Notes under the pieces: model-generated
Told to the model about the DNA's origin: nothing
Database searches by the model: none
The model's input: the letters and a program-made list of their open reading frames with translations, nothing else
Shown: piece by piece, positions 33,890 through 43,198 of the stretch
Position numbering within the stretch: the stretch's first letter is position 1
Layout: each line of letters opens with the position of its first letter
NCBI RefSeq assembly: GCF_023072595.1
Contig: NZ_JALLGK010000001.1
Location: 558,001-622,000 of the forward strand
From: Streptomyces sp. XM4193
Lineage (GTDB): Bacteria > Actinomycetota > Actinomycetes > Streptomycetales > Streptomycetaceae
DNA: 64,000 bases
Direction: 5' to 3'
Translations under genes and position numbers: made by a program

Positions 33890-33908
33890 GTAGCACCCAT
33901 AGTGCTAC
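33890..33908. promoter_or_regulatory. Inverted repeat upstream of the acyl-CoA dehydrogenase
   Basis: GTAGCAC (33890-33896) and GTGCTAC (33902-33908) with a 5-nt centre, 56 bases before the start codon, positioned as an operator. Confidence 0.45.
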
Positions 33909-33972
33909 CCGTCGGTAATAAGAAGCAACCCCAAACGCCGTCAGTGTGACGGAGCTGGCTCGTTTTCGGTTT

Positions 33973-33987
33973 GTTACCTCCGGTAAC
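33973..33987. promoter_or_regulatory. Second inverted repeat in the divergent region
   Basis: GTTACC-TCC-GGTAAC palindrome between the divergent acyl-CoA dehydrogenase and SseB genes; a candidate operator for either. Confidence 0.4.
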
Positions 33988-34045
33988 GCGGTCGATCGCC
34001 CTCCTCCCGCCCCTCGAACACCCCGCGCCGCGTAATCTGGGGCGC

Positions 34046-34621
34046 ATGTACGGCTACGACCAGACCGCGAGCGCGGGTCACCACCCCGGGGGCCACGGGC
34101 AGCACGCGCCACACGGGTCGCACGCGCAACATGCGCAGCACGCGCAGCACGGTCAGTACGTGCCGCACCAGCCGCACGGGCAGCACGGCCAACACGGCCA
34201 ACATCAAGCCCCGCCCGATCCGTCCGGCTACGGCCAGCAGCAGCCGCTCTATCCCGAGCCGTCGCCGCCCTCGCTCGGCGAGGCCGTGCGCGCCTTCGCC
34301 ACCGGCACCATGTCGCCGGAGGACTTCCAGGGCATCTTCCACAACTCCCGCGTCTACTGTCCGCGCGGAGACACTCCCGGCTTCCTGGCGCTGCACAGCA
34401 CTCAGCAGCCGGTGATCCCGATGTTCAGCACGCTCAAGGAGTTGCGGGCGTACGCGGGCAAGGAGTCGCGGTACTTCGTCATCACCGGCGCCGAGGTGCT
34501 CGACCTGCTGCCCTCGGGCTACGGCTTCGTCCTCGATATAGAGGGCGACCACCGCGTCGTCTTCGACGCCAAGGCCGTGACGGAGATGGTCGACTTCGCC
34601 ATGCACCGGATGTACGGCTGA
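34046..34621 (+). CDS. SseB family protein with His-rich N-terminus
   Basis: 191 residues from ATG 34046. The N-terminal ~75 residues are His/Gln/Gly repeats ([24 protein letters not shown]) that could bind metal or be a replication-slippage expansion. The remainder is an SseB N-terminal domain: [50 protein letters not shown]. SseB-type domains are widespread in actinobacteria without a firm function. The gene has no obvious Shine-Dalgarno sequence. Monocistronic. Confidence 0.8.
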   Translation: MYGYDQTASAGHHPGGHGQHAPHGSHAQHAQHAQHGQYVPHQPHGQHGQHGQHQAPPDPSGYGQQQPLYPEPSPPSLGEAVRAFATGTMSPEDFQGIFHNSRVYCPRGDTPGFLALHSTQQPVIPMFSTLKELRAYAGKESRYFVITGAEVLDLLPSGYGFVLDIEGDHRVVFDAKAVTEMVDFAMHRMYG

Positions 34622-34649
34622 CGATCCGGCGCCTTGCGCGCGCAGCGCG

Positions 34650-34859
34650 CTAGCTGAGCAGGCTCAGCACCCCTGCCAATGTCATGCCGACGCCGCCTAT
34701 TGCTAGTTGGATCCGGTGCCCCAGGATCGCGGCGTCCGAGGGTTCGTTGGCCTCTCTGTTCCGGTACTGCCAGGTGAGCGTCTGTGCGACCTTCTCCGCC
34801 GGGCGTGCTGCCAGGCTGAACGAGAGCACGGCCAGGCCGAAGAATATGACCGTTGCCAT
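34650..34859 (-). CDS. Small two-helix membrane protein, paralog A
   Basis: 69 residues from ATG 34859 (AGGGGG upstream). Layout: N-terminal helix (ATVIFFGLAVLSFSLAARP), a cytoplasmic WQYRNREANEPSD loop and a C-terminal helix (LAIGGVGMTLAGVLSLLS). Similar in length and pattern to the DUF6199-type proteins of Streptomyces. Same size, order and loop motif as the next gene, so the two are a tandem duplication. Confidence 0.7.
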   Translation of the reverse strand: MATVIFFGLAVLSFSLAARPAEKVAQTLTWQYRNREANEPSDAAILGHRIQLAIGGVGMTLAGVLSLLS

Positions 34860-35006
34860 TTTTCCCCCTTGCTGAAGTCCGGATTCGTGGTCGTGCGGCG
34901 CTGGGGTGCAGCGCGGGGCGTTCCGGATGTTCGCCCGTCGTGTGAGTGGACGCGGGTCTCTTGGTGACGGTTCCGTCGCGCACCGTCAACTGCCGCTGTT
35001 CCGGGC

Positions 35007-35216
35007 TCAGTTGAGCAGGGCGTAGATCCCCAGGCCGACGCAGATCAGGCCGGCCAGCAGGCAGAGGTTCTTCTGGCTGCGGAACGCGGCCGGCGAGGGC
35101 CGGTGCGCCTCGGGGTCCCGGTACTGCCAGGAGCGCAGGGCCCACAGCCTGTCGTGCGGCAGCGCCGCCGTGGCCAGCATCAGCCCGGCCATCACGAAGA
35201 AGATGACTGCGAGCAT
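35007..35216 (-). CDS. Small two-helix membrane protein, paralog B
   Basis: 69 residues from ATG 35216 with AGGGGAG ahead. First helix LAVIFFVMAGLMLATAALP, loop SWQYRDPEAHRPSPAAF, second helix LLAGLICVGLGIYALL. The WQYR-(N/D)-x-E-A-x-x-P-S loop is shared with paralog A, which lies 147 bases downstream. Function unknown. Confidence 0.72.
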   Translation of the reverse strand: MLAVIFFVMAGLMLATAALPHDRLWALRSWQYRDPEAHRPSPAAFRSQKNLCLLAGLICVGLGIYALLN

Positions 35217-35580
35217 CTGTCTCCCCTGTCGGTTCGGTGGATCTGCGGCGGGTGCGTACGGGCCACACCGTCGCCGTGGCGACGAATACGGCGACGGCGC
35301 CGACGAGGCACGGTCGTGCCTGAACTGCCCGCTCTCCGCGCTCCGTTCGGAACAGACGGTAGTCGACCGATCGGCGGTGCGGCTCTGCGGGCCTCCTGTT
35401 CGCACTGCCGATCGGAGTCGGTGTGCTTGATCCCGGCGTGCGCGGTCGGTGCGCGCGGGCGGCGTGTGCGGCCGGCGTGTGCGGTCGGAGGGGTGCGGCG
35501 CGGGGGTCGGGAATGGATGCACGGCTTGCAGTTGTTCAGTTTTCAACTAAGCTGGAGTCCGCAGCCAAGGAGGCGAAGAC
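35217..35580. other. Divergent intergenic region, 364 bases
   Basis: Between small membrane protein B and the pirin gene. It holds the AGTTG-N9-CAACT repeat at 35530-35548 near the pirin start; the rest shows no supported gene. Confidence 0.5.
35530..35548. promoter_or_regulatory. AGTTG-N9-CAACT repeat before the pirin gene
   Basis: An A/T-rich inverted repeat 32 bases before the pirin ATG, of the form used by MarR/HxlR-type redox regulators. No adjacent regulator gene; assignment is tentative. Confidence 0.4.
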
Positions 35581-36537
35581 ATGCCCGCCATCACCGCACC
35601 CAACCCGCTTGCCCTGCCCCGCGTCGCAGCGCCGGTGGGAGACGTGACCGATCGGCCCGTGCTCGCGGTGACGACCGCGCCGGGAGGCTTCGAGGGCGAG
35701 GGTTTCCCGGTTCGCCGTGCGTTCGCCGGGATCAAGAACCGCTATCTGGACCCGTTCATCATGATGGACCAGATGGGCGAGGTGGAGTACGCGCCGGGTG
35801 AGCCCAAGGGCACGCCCTGGCACCCGCACCGCGGCTTCGAGACCGTCACCTACCTCATCGACGGCACCTTCGTGCACCAGGACTCCGAGGGCGGCGGCGG
35901 GACGATCAACGGCGGCGACACCCAGTGGATGACCGCCGGTTCCGGGCTGCTGCACATCGAGGCGCCGCCCGAGGAACTGGTCGTCTCCGGCGGCCTGTTC
36001 CACGGCCTCCAGCTCTGGGTCAACCTGCCGGCCGCCGACAAGATGACGAGCCCCCGCTACCAGGACATCGGCGGCGGCGAGGTCAAGCTGCTCAGCACCC
36101 CGGACGGCGGCGCGCTGCTGCGCGTCATCGCCGGTGAGCTGGACGGACACCAGGGGCCGGGCATCACCCACACCCCGATCAGCATGGTCCACGCGACCGT
36201 CAGCCCGGGTGCCCGGGTCACGCTGCCCTGGCGTTCGGACTTCAACGGGCTCGCCTACGTGCTCGCCGGCACCGGCGGTGTCGGCAGCGACCGGCGTCCG
36301 ATCGAGTCGGGCCAGACGGCGGTGTTCGGCGACGGCGACAGCCTCACCTTCCACGCCGACGCGAGCCAGGACTCCCGTACGGAGGCCCTGGAGATCGTGC
36401 TGCTGGGAGGCAGGCCGATCCGTGAACCGGTCGCCCACTACGGCCCGTTCGTCATGAACAGCCGCGCCGAGCTCCAGCAGGCCTTCGAGGACTTCCAGGC
36501 CGGCCGCCTCGGCCGCATCCCGCCGACCCGCGCCTGA
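35581..36537 (+). CDS. Pirin family protein
   Basis: 318 residues from ATG 35581 (RBS AAGGAGG). The cupin metal site of pirins is present: WHPHRGFETVTYLIDG (two His) with QDSEGGGGTINGGDTQWMTAG and the downstream LLHIEAPPE. The C-terminal pirin domain contains VLAGTGGVGSDRRPIESGQ. Pirins bind Fe and act as quercetin dioxygenase-like enzymes or redox co-regulators; the reaction in Streptomyces is not settled. Cytosolic, monocistronic, convergent with the SpoIIE gene. Confidence 0.9.
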   Translation: MPAITAPNPLALPRVAAPVGDVTDRPVLAVTTAPGGFEGEGFPVRRAFAGIKNRYLDPFIMMDQMGEVEYAPGEPKGTPWHPHRGFETVTYLIDGTFVHQDSEGGGGTINGGDTQWMTAGSGLLHIEAPPEELVVSGGLFHGLQLWVNLPAADKMTSPRYQDIGGGEVKLLSTPDGGALLRVIAGELDGHQGPGITHTPISMVHATVSPGARVTLPWRSDFNGLAYVLAGTGGVGSDRRPIESGQTAVFGDGDSLTFHADASQDSRTEALEIVLLGGRPIREPVAHYGPFVMNSRAELQQAFEDFQAGRLGRIPPTRA

Positions 36538-36543
36538 CGCGGG

Positions 36544-36584
36544 GCGCACCCGACGCCGGCGCGCACGCCCGACGGCGGGTGCGC
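36544..36584. terminator. Hairpin between convergent pirin and SpoIIE genes
   Basis: GCGCACCCG (36544-36552) pairs with CGGGTGCGC (36576-36584), with a G/C-rich loop. Confidence 0.65.
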
Positions 36585-36628
36585 GGGCGTCGGCACCGCG
36601 CGAGGCGTCCCGGGCTCCCGGGCGCCGG

Positions 36629-38866
36629 TCACTCCCAGACCGGCGCCGGGGAGTCCTCGCGCATCTCGAACCAGATGACCTTTCCCTCGCCGCGCGGATC
36701 GACGCCCCAGGAACCGGCGAGCAGGTCCATCAGCACCAACCCCCGCCCGGAGGAGGCCAGTTCGCCCGGATCGCGGCGGTGCGGCAGCTCGTCGGACTGG
36801 TCGGAGACCTCCACCCGCAGCACCCTGGTGCCCGGTTCCCCGGTGACCTCGGCGACCATCAGCGCGTCGCCGTCGGTGTGCACGAGTACGTTGGTGAGCA
36901 TCTCCGAGAGCATCAGCACCGCCCCGTCCACCGCGTTCGCCGCGGCGTCGCCCACCGACTCCGCCGCGCCCTCCACCCCGGGCATCAACTCGCTCTCGCC
37001 GGGGGAGTCGTGGGCTCCGGCCGCCCAGTCGTAGAGCATCTCCTGCAGCTGGTGCCGGGCCGCCGCGACCCGGCCCGCGTCCGCCTGGGAGACGGTGAGG
37101 ACCGTACGGCGGGCGGTGAGCGGAGCGGCCCGGCCGTCGTCCCGGCGCACCAGCAGCAGGGCGATGTCGTCCTCCCTGCGGTCGGCGAGCGGGCCCCGGT
37201 TGTGGTGCGAGGTCGGACCGTGCACAGCCTGTACGAGGGCGTCCGCCAGGCCGTCGAGGTCGGGCCGGCCGCCGTCATCCGCGGACTGCTCCGCGGCCTG
37301 CGCGCGGAAGACCTCGCGGATGCGGGACCAGCCGGTCTCCACATCGTGCCCGCCGGTCTCCACCAGGCCGTCGGTGCACAGCATCAGCGTCTCGCCCGGT
37401 TCGAGGACCAGCCGGGTCGTGGGGTAGTCGCCGTTGCCCGGCGAGTGGCGGTCGCCGCCCGGCGCGATGCCGAGCGGCAGCCCGCCCGCGGTCGGCCGCA
37501 CCAGCAGTGTGCCGTCGGGCAGCCGTACGGCCGGGTCGAGATGGCCCGCGCGGGCGATGTCCAGGGTGCCGAGCAGCGGATCGGCCTCGATGTAGAGGCA
37601 GGTCGCGAACCGCTCGTCGGCGGGTTCGTCCTCCGGGCCCTGCTCGACCGGGGAGGCCATCCCGGCCAGGAAGCGGGAGGCCCGGGCGAGCACCGCCTCC
37701 GGCCGGTGCCCCTCGGCGGCGTACGCCCGCAGCGCGATCCGCAGCTGCGACATCACCCCGGCCGCGCGCACGTCGTGGCCCTGCACGTCGCCGATGACCA
37801 GCGCGGTACGGCCCGAGGGGAGCGGGATGACGTCGTACCAGTCGCCGCCCACCTGGAGGCCGCCGCCGGTCGGCACGTACCGGCCGGCGACCGTCATGTT
37901 CTTGATGTCCGGGTACCGGGTCGGCCGCATGGTGCGTTGCAGTCCGTCGGTGAACTCGCGTTCGCTCTCGTGCAGATAGGCCCGGGAGAGCGCCTGCGCG
38001 AGCATCCGCGCCACCGTGGTGAGCACCGCGCGCTCGTCCGGTGTGAAGGGGGTCGGGTGCTCGAAGGACGCCATCCACGCCCCGGTGGTGCGCCCCGCCA
38101 CCACCAGCGGCAGAAACGCCCACGCCCGGCGCCCGAACGCCTTGGCCAACGGCCAGGTCAGCGGGTAGCGGCGCTGGTAGTCCTCCGGGCTGCTCAGATA
38201 GACCGCCCGTCCGCTGCGCACCACATCGGCGGCCGGATAGGCGGTGTCGAGCGGGATCTCGGTGATCGGCAGATCGGGCCCGTGGTCGTGGCCGTGCAGC
38301 CCGACGAGGGTCAGCCGGTCGCCGTCGACGCCGAACACCGCGAGCCCCGACGGGGTGAAGCCCGGCATCGACAGACCGGACGCCACCCGCAGGACCTCGT
38401 CGGTGGACCGTGCCTCGGCCAGCGCCCGGCCCGCGTCCAGCAGGAACGCCTCCCGGGAGCGCCGCCAGTCGCCGGTGATCTGCGTCTGGCCCTGGGAGGG
38501 ATCGGGCACCTGGGAGAGAGTGCCGATCAGGCTGAAGGGCCCCGCAGTCGCCTGCGAGGCCGTCCCCTCGCTGTACGGGCGGATACGGGCGCGCACCGTG
38601 CGCCGCACCGCGCCGCTGGAGTCCACCACCCGCAGCAGCGCCTCGGCGATCTGCCCCTCGGCCAGCGCGAGCGTGACGATCCCGCTCAGCTCCACGAAGT
38701 CGACGACGTGGAAGCAGGAGCGCAGCGTGGACTCGACCGCGCGGGTGGGGCGGGCGGGCAGCCCCAGCAGCTCGGCGGACGTGGCATCGAGAATGACGGA
38801 TCCGGCGGAGTGGTCCCAGCGCCAGATGCCGGTTCCGGTGGCGGCCAGGACGTCCTCGCTGCGCAT
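36629..38866 (-). CDS. SpoIIE-type PP2C phosphatase with PAS/GAF and anti-sigma-like kinase domains
   Basis: 745 residues from ATG 38866. Order: PAS-like domain (about 1-110, GTGIWRWDHSAGSVILDATS), GAF domain (about 165-310, LDAGRALAEARSTDEVLRVA), PP2C/SpoIIE phosphatase (about 330-545, with VGGDWYDVIPLPSGRTALVI, IGDVQGHDVRAAGVM and LMLCTDGLVETGG) and a HATPase_c RsbW-like domain (about 600-745, LMLSEMLTNVLVHTDGD, SSGRGLVLMDLLAGSWG). Streptomyces has many such proteins; they dephosphorylate anti-anti-sigma factors and phosphorylate them through the HATPase domain, controlling stress or developmental sigma factors. No membrane helix, so cytosolic. Confidence 0.9.
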   Translation of the reverse strand: MRSEDVLAATGTGIWRWDHSAGSVILDATSAELLGLPARPTRAVESTLRSCFHVVDFVELSGIVTLALAEGQIAEALLRVVDSSGAVRRTVRARIRPYSEGTASQATAGPFSLIGTLSQVPDPSQGQTQITGDWRRSREAFLLDAGRALAEARSTDEVLRVASGLSMPGFTPSGLAVFGVDGDRLTLVGLHGHDHGPDLPITEIPLDTAYPAADVVRSGRAVYLSSPEDYQRRYPLTWPLAKAFGRRAWAFLPLVVAGRTTGAWMASFEHPTPFTPDERAVLTTVARMLAQALSRAYLHESEREFTDGLQRTMRPTRYPDIKNMTVAGRYVPTGGGLQVGGDWYDVIPLPSGRTALVIGDVQGHDVRAAGVMSQLRIALRAYAAEGHRPEAVLARASRFLAGMASPVEQGPEDEPADERFATCLYIEADPLLGTLDIARAGHLDPAVRLPDGTLLVRPTAGGLPLGIAPGGDRHSPGNGDYPTTRLVLEPGETLMLCTDGLVETGGHDVETGWSRIREVFRAQAAEQSADDGGRPDLDGLADALVQAVHGPTSHHNRGPLADRREDDIALLLVRRDDGRAAPLTARRTVLTVSQADAGRVAAARHQLQEMLYDWAAGAHDSPGESELMPGVEGAAESVGDAAANAVDGAVLMLSEMLTNVLVHTDGDALMVAEVTGEPGTRVLRVEVSDQSDELPHRRDPGELASSGRGLVLMDLLAGSWGVDPRGEGKVIWFEMREDSPAPVWE

Positions 38867-39030
38867 GGGGCCACTGTATGGACTACCTGCCGCTCCCGCC
38901 CGGCAGCGACGGCCAGGGCGGTAGTCTGAGGGGCGGATCGCGCGGGCATCGCGGCAACGGACGGCACCGGCCGCCGGCCGGGGAGGAAGGCGCGTCTCCA
39001 CCGACGACACTGACCTGACGACTTGGATGA

Positions 39031-40803
39031 ATGATGCACCGGTACCGGTCCCACCACTGCGGCGAGCTTCGATCGCAGGACATCGACACCGACGTCCGGC
39101 TGAGCGGCTGGCTGCACAATCGGCGCGATCTGGGCGGCATCCTCTTCATCGACCTGCGTGACCACTACGGCCTGGTCCAGCTCGTCGCCCGACCCGGCAC
39201 CCCGGCCAACGAGGCGCTCGGCTCGCTGAGCAAGGAGAGCGTCGTACGGATCGACGGCCGGGTCGTCGCCCGCGGCGCGGACAACGTCAACCCCGAGCTG
39301 CCGACCGGCGAGATCGAGATCGAGGTCTCCGACGTCGAGGTCCTCGGCGCCGCCGAGCAGATCCCGTTCACCATCAACACCGAGGACGGGGTCAACGAGG
39401 AGAAGCGCCTGGAGTACCGCTTCCTCGACCTGCGCCGCGAGCGGATGCACCGCAACATCCTGCTGCGGACCGCGGTCATCTCCGCGATCCGGCACAAGAT
39501 GACCGCCCTCGGCTTCAACGAGATGGCGACCCCGATCCTGTCCGCGACCTCGCCCGAGGGCGCGCGCGACTTCCTCGTCCCCTCGCGGCTGCACGCCGGC
39601 CGCTTCTACGCGCTTCCGCAGGCGCCGCAGCAGTTCAAGCAGCTGCTGATGATCGCCGGCTTCGACCGGTACTTCCAGATCGCGCCCTGCTTCCGCGACG
39701 AGGACGCCCGCGCGGACCGTTCGCCGGGCGAGTTCTACCAGCTCGACGTCGAGATGAGCTTCGTCGAGCAGGAGGACGTCTTCCAGGTCGTCGAGAAGCT
39801 GATGAGCGAGATCTTCGAGGAGTTCGGCGGCGGCCGGGAGGCCACCTCGCCGTTCCCGCGCATCCCGTTCCGCGAGGCGATGCTCAAGTACGGCTCGGAC
39901 AAGCCCGATCTGCGGGCGAAGCTTGAACTGGCCGATGTCACCGACGTGTTCGCCGGTTCGGACTTCAAGGCGTTCGCCGGCAAGCACGTCCGTGCGCTGG
40001 TGGTTCCGGACACCGCGGACCAGACGCGGAAGTTCTTCGACCGCATGGGCGACTTCGCGGTCGAGCAGGGCGCCAAGGGCCTGGCCTGGGTGCGGGTCGG
40101 CGAGGACCGGACGCTGACCGGCCCGATCGCCAAGTTCCTCACCGAGGAGAACACCACCGCCCTGCTCGGCACGCTGGGCGCCGAGCCCGGTGCGGCGATC
40201 TTCTTCGGCGCCGGCGAGTTCGACGAGGTCTCCAAGATCATGGGCGCGGTGCGGGTGGAAGCCGCACGCCGCACCGGCCACTTCGAGGAGAACGTCTTCC
40301 GCTTCTGCTGGATCGTCGACTTCCCGATGTACGAGAAGGACGAGGACACCGGAAAGATCGAGTTCTCCCACAACCCCTTCTCGATGCCGCAGGGCGGCCT
40401 GGAGGCGCTGGAGGGCAAGGACCCGCTGGACATCCTGGCCTGGCAGTACGACATCGTCTGCAACGGCGTGGAGCTCTCCTCCGGCGCGATCCGGAACCAC
40501 GAACCCGAGGTCATGTACAAGGCGTTCGAGATCGCCGGGTACGACAAGGAGGCGGTGGAGGCGGAGTTCGGCGGCATGCTGCGCGCCTTCAAGTTCGGCG
40601 CCCCGCCGCACGGCGGCATCGCCCCCGGCATCGACCGGATCGTGATGCTGCTCGCGGACGAGCCGAACATCCGCGAGACCATCGCCTTCCCGCTCAACGG
40701 CAACGCGCAGGACCTCCTGATGGGCGCGCCCACCGAGGTCGACGACGCCCGTCTGCGCGAGCTGCACCTCTCGCTGCGCAAGCCGCCGCAGACGAACAAG
40801 TAA
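39031..40803 (+). CDS. aspS: Aspartyl-tRNA synthetase
   Basis: 590 residues from the first of two adjacent ATGs (39031/39034). N-terminal OB anticodon domain ([20 protein letters not shown]), class II motif 2 ([20 protein letters not shown]), a GAD insertion domain and motif 3 at the end ([14 protein letters not shown]). It charges tRNA-Asp with aspartate. The motif-2 text [12 protein letters not shown] is of the form I associate with alphaproteobacterial-type AspRS rather than QPEFTQLDIE; whether it is discriminating (Asp only) cannot be read here. Essential gene; terminators follow. Confidence 0.97.
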   Translation: MMHRYRSHHCGELRSQDIDTDVRLSGWLHNRRDLGGILFIDLRDHYGLVQLVARPGTPANEALGSLSKESVVRIDGRVVARGADNVNPELPTGEIEIEVSDVEVLGAAEQIPFTINTEDGVNEEKRLEYRFLDLRRERMHRNILLRTAVISAIRHKMTALGFNEMATPILSATSPEGARDFLVPSRLHAGRFYALPQAPQQFKQLLMIAGFDRYFQIAPCFRDEDARADRSPGEFYQLDVEMSFVEQEDVFQVVEKLMSEIFEEFGGGREATSPFPRIPFREAMLKYGSDKPDLRAKLELADVTDVFAGSDFKAFAGKHVRALVVPDTADQTRKFFDRMGDFAVEQGAKGLAWVRVGEDRTLTGPIAKFLTEENTTALLGTLGAEPGAAIFFGAGEFDEVSKIMGAVRVEAARRTGHFEENVFRFCWIVDFPMYEKDEDTGKIEFSHNPFSMPQGGLEALEGKDPLDILAWQYDIVCNGVELSSGAIRNHEPEVMYKAFEIAGYDKEAVEAEFGGMLRAFKFGAPPHGGIAPGIDRIVMLLADEPNIRETIAFPLNGNAQDLLMGAPTEVDDARLRELHLSLRKPPQTNK

Positions 40804-40810
40804 CGGCACC

Positions 40811-40834
40811 GGGGCCGCCGAGTCGGGCGGCCCC
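40811..40834 (+). terminator. Terminator 1 after aspS
   Basis: A 9-bp stem (40811-40819 with 40826-40834) and 6-nt loop, starting 7 bases beyond the stop codon. Confidence 0.8.
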
Positions 40835-40839
40835 GCTCC

Positions 40840-40882
40840 ACCGGCCGGGGCCGGTCCCGTCGCGGGACCGACCCCGGCCGGT
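40840..40882 (+). terminator. Terminator 2 after aspS
   Basis: A 20-bp stem with one mismatch (40840-40859 with 40863-40882), directly after terminator 1. Confidence 0.8.
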
Positions 40883-40900
40883 GCCGTTTCCGGTTCCGGC

Positions 40901-40954
40901 GTCGTTCTGGTGCGTTCTGGTGCGTTCCGACTCGTTCCGACTCGTTCCGACTCG
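40901..40954. repeat. 10-bp tandem repeats
   Basis: TTCCGACTCG three times (40925-40954), preceded by two GTTCTGG-containing units of the same 10-bp period. Non-coding space after aspS. Confidence 0.8.
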
Positions 40955-41014
40955 TTCCGGCGCGGTGCCGGCGTGGCCGGTCCGGTGCGTTCCGGTCGGC
41001 CTCGCCGGCCGGGG

Positions 41015-42460
41015 TCAGCGGCTGCCCGCGCCGATGTGCTCCCGCCGCGCCGTGTCCGGCCCCCGGCCCGTCGGGCGACCCGGTGCGGGCCCGGGGTCCT
41101 CCCGCTCCGCGTACGGCCGTGGTGCCGGCTGCCCGTACGGCTCGCCGTCCGCGGGCCGGGGGCGCGGCCCGGTGAAGTCCTCTGCCCGGGCGCCCGGCTG
41201 CGTCGGTGCGGGCCGGGAGGCGGGCGCGGGCTGGGGGAGCGCGCGGTTGCGGACGCCGGAGAGGGCCTCGTGGCGGCCGCGCAGTCCGCCGTGTGCGGCG
41301 ATCAGCATCAGCGCCGCGGGCAGCAGGAGCATCAGCACCACGGACGGGTCCTGCAGCAGTACGCGCAGGAAGAGTGCCAGTACGCCGTCGGCGCGCGCCT
41401 CCCGCAGCGAGTCGACCAGGGACCGGCTGACCAGCAGGTCGACACCGGCCAGTGCACCGAGGGCCAGCATCGGCGTGAGCAGCACTCCGTGCGGCAGCGA
41501 GCGCAGCAACAGGCGCCACAGCGCGGGCCGTTGGCCGGCGTCGTCGACCAACTCCAGTCGCAGCAGGCGCTTTCCGGGGGTCGCGCCGGTCGCCCACGGG
41601 GCGAGGCCGAACCAGCAGACGAAGACGAGCAGCGGTGTGCCCAGCACCACGGCCGGGGTGAGGCCGCGCTGGTGCAGCCCGAGTGCGAGGCCGACCAGTG
41701 TCACCGCGCCGACGCCGATCATGTCCACGGTCAGCGCGGTCAGTCGGCGCCCGACGGGGACCGGTCGACGGGCCAGCGCCTTCGCGTCGAACGAAGCCAT
41801 GCTCGGCAGCCGCCGAAGCAGCGGGCCGGCCAGGAACCAGCCGAGGGCGGCGCCGGCGGTGTTGGTCAGCAGGTCGTCGACGTCGAAGAGCCGGTAGGGG
41901 CAGGGGTAGGCGCCCCACAGGGCGGTGCCCTGGGTGGCCTCGAAGAGGAGCGAGAGCCCGAATCCGAGCGCCACGGTCGTCGCGAGGTTCCGCCGGAAGT
42001 GATAGCGCAGGAAGAGGCCGAGCGGCAGGAGCAGCAGCAGGTTGAAGAGCGCGCCGGCGACGGCGGGGTTCTGGAGGACCAGCGTCTTCACGGTGATGTC
42101 GCTGCCGGCCTCCCGCCAGATGTCGGTGAAGGTGTGGCCCGGTGTCCACTCGGGGTCGGCCTTGGCCGCGAAGCGTCGGCAGAAGTCGGGAGTGAGGCGT
42201 GGCAGCGGGATGAGCGTCAGGCAGACCGCGGTCAGCAGGTAGTACCCGAAGGCGCAGAGCGAGAGCGCCCGCCAGCGCGAGAGCACCCCGTGTCTGCGGT
42301 ACAGCACCACTGCGCTCGGCAGGAAGAGCAGCAGCGCGAGCAGCGGGAAGACCGTCGCGGCGGTTTGGACCGGGAGCACGTATGACTGGACCACGCGGAG
42401 GACTATACACGCCATGTATACATCGAGTGCATAGCTGCTGGGACGGGCACGACGGCCCAT
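41015..42460 (-). CDS. VanZ/RDD-type membrane protein
   Basis: 481 residues from ATG 42460, chosen for a GAGG sequence 6 bases upstream; ATG 42415 is the alternative. The N-terminal half is VanZ-like: FNLLLLLPLGLFLRYHFRRN, FGLSLLFEATQGTALWG and the family mark FDVDDLLTNTAGAALGW. The second half has RDD features (GRRLTALTVDMIGVGAVTL, ATPGKRLLRLELVDDAG), giving ~9-10 helices in all. The C-terminal ~80 residues are Pro/Arg-rich and disordered. VanZ relatives confer low-level teicoplanin resistance in enterococci; in Streptomyces their role is unknown. Confidence 0.85.
   Translation of the reverse strand: MGRRARPSSYALDVYMACIVLRVVQSYVLPVQTAATVFPLLALLLFLPSAVVLYRRHGVLSRWRALSLCAFGYYLLTAVCLTLIPLPRLTPDFCRRFAAKADPEWTPGHTFTDIWREAGSDITVKTLVLQNPAVAGALFNLLLLLPLGLFLRYHFRRNLATTVALGFGLSLLFEATQGTALWGAYPCPYRLFDVDDLLTNTAGAALGWFLAGPLLRRLPSMASFDAKALARRPVPVGRRLTALTVDMIGVGAVTLVGLALGLHQRGLTPAVVLGTPLLVFVCWFGLAPWATGATPGKRLLRLELVDDAGQRPALWRLLLRSLPHGVLLTPMLALGALAGVDLLVSRSLVDSLREARADGVLALFLRVLLQDPSVVLMLLLPAALMLIAAHGGLRGRHEALSGVRNRALPQPAPASRPAPTQPGARAEDFTGPRPRPADGEPYGQPAPRPYAEREDPGPAPGRPTGRGPDTARREHIGAGSR
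42404..42423. promoter_or_regulatory. TATACA/TGTATA palindrome near the VanZ/RDD start
   Basis: TATACA-N5-TGTATA (42404-42420) overlaps the perfect palindrome ATGTATACAT (42414-42423). GTATAC cores are typical of YtrA-type GntR operators. It would lie inside the coding sequence if ATG 42460 is the true start, and over the start if ATG 42415 is used. Confidence 0.4.
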
Positions 42461-42570
42461 GGTTGCCTCAGAGTTCCGAGGTTCCCGGTGGTGCCGTGGT
42501 GCGCGACGGTACGGGCGGGGCGTGCCGCCGAAGGCCCGTCCCACGACGGCACCACGACTCGGGGGGAACC

Positions 42571-43044
42571 ATGAACGGGATCAGCAGGCGGTTGCGGAGC
42601 GCGGCGGTGGCGAGCGGACTGGCCCTGTCCGTCGGCGTCGGCGTGACGGCAGGTACGGGAGTCGCGACGGCGGCGCCCGCACCGGACCGGGCGAGCGGCG
42701 GGGCGGAGGCGGCGACCTGCTACGGCAGCGCCACAAACGTCACGTTCGCCATGGGCTCGGACGAGGCCGCGCACACCTTCGGGCCGTACTGGACCGCCAA
42801 TCCGAGAAAGTGCGGCGACATCAACCTCAAGATCACCACCTGGGGCAACGCCTCGACCCTGCGCTCGCGGATCTGCTTCAAGCCGACCGGCGGCAACGAC
42901 TTCTGCGCTCCCTGGAAGGGCCTGAAGAAGGCCGAAACGCTGAACAAGTGGCGGGTGCTGGCGACCGATGTGATCCCGGGAACGAAGTACACGATCCAGC
43001 TGGACTTCGCGAGCGGGACCTTCAGGGGCAAGCTGGCCGACTGA
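42571..43044 (+). CDS. Secreted hypothetical protein
   Basis: 157 residues from ATG 42571 with GGGGGGAA ahead. A clear Sec signal peptide (ISRRLRSAAVASGLALSVGV, cleavage near ATAAPA) and a mature domain with four Cys (ATCYGS, PRKCGD, RICFKP, DFCAPW) that could form two disulfides. The mature part looks beta-rich (YTIQLDFASGTFRGKL). No recognised family. Divergent from the VanZ/RDD gene, convergent with metG. Confidence 0.8.
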   Translation: MNGISRRLRSAAVASGLALSVGVGVTAGTGVATAAPAPDRASGGAEAATCYGSATNVTFAMGSDEAAHTFGPYWTANPRKCGDINLKITTWGNASTLRSRICFKPTGGNDFCAPWKGLKKAETLNKWRVLATDVIPGTKYTIQLDFASGTFRGKLAD

Positions 43045-43114
43045 GCGACCGGGCATCGGACCCGCTGGGCCGAGTGAGGCGACCGAGCGGGTCCGGCGGG
43101 GCGGGGGCGACGGC

Positions 43115-43152
43115 GTGAGGGCGGTGTCCGGTCGGCCGGACACCGCCCTCAC
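43115..43152. terminator. Bidirectional hairpin terminator
   Basis: A perfect 17-bp stem (43115-43131 with 43136-43152) closed by a TCGG loop, between convergent genes. Confidence 0.92.
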
Positions 43153-43198
43153 GGGAAGCTGTTGCGGAGGCGCGGGCCCGCTGCCGGGCCCGCGCGGC

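Noticed and set aside
36779..38929. Plus-strand open frame of 716 codons
   Set aside because: Shadow of the SpoIIE phosphatase, which has clear domain motifs on the minus strand.
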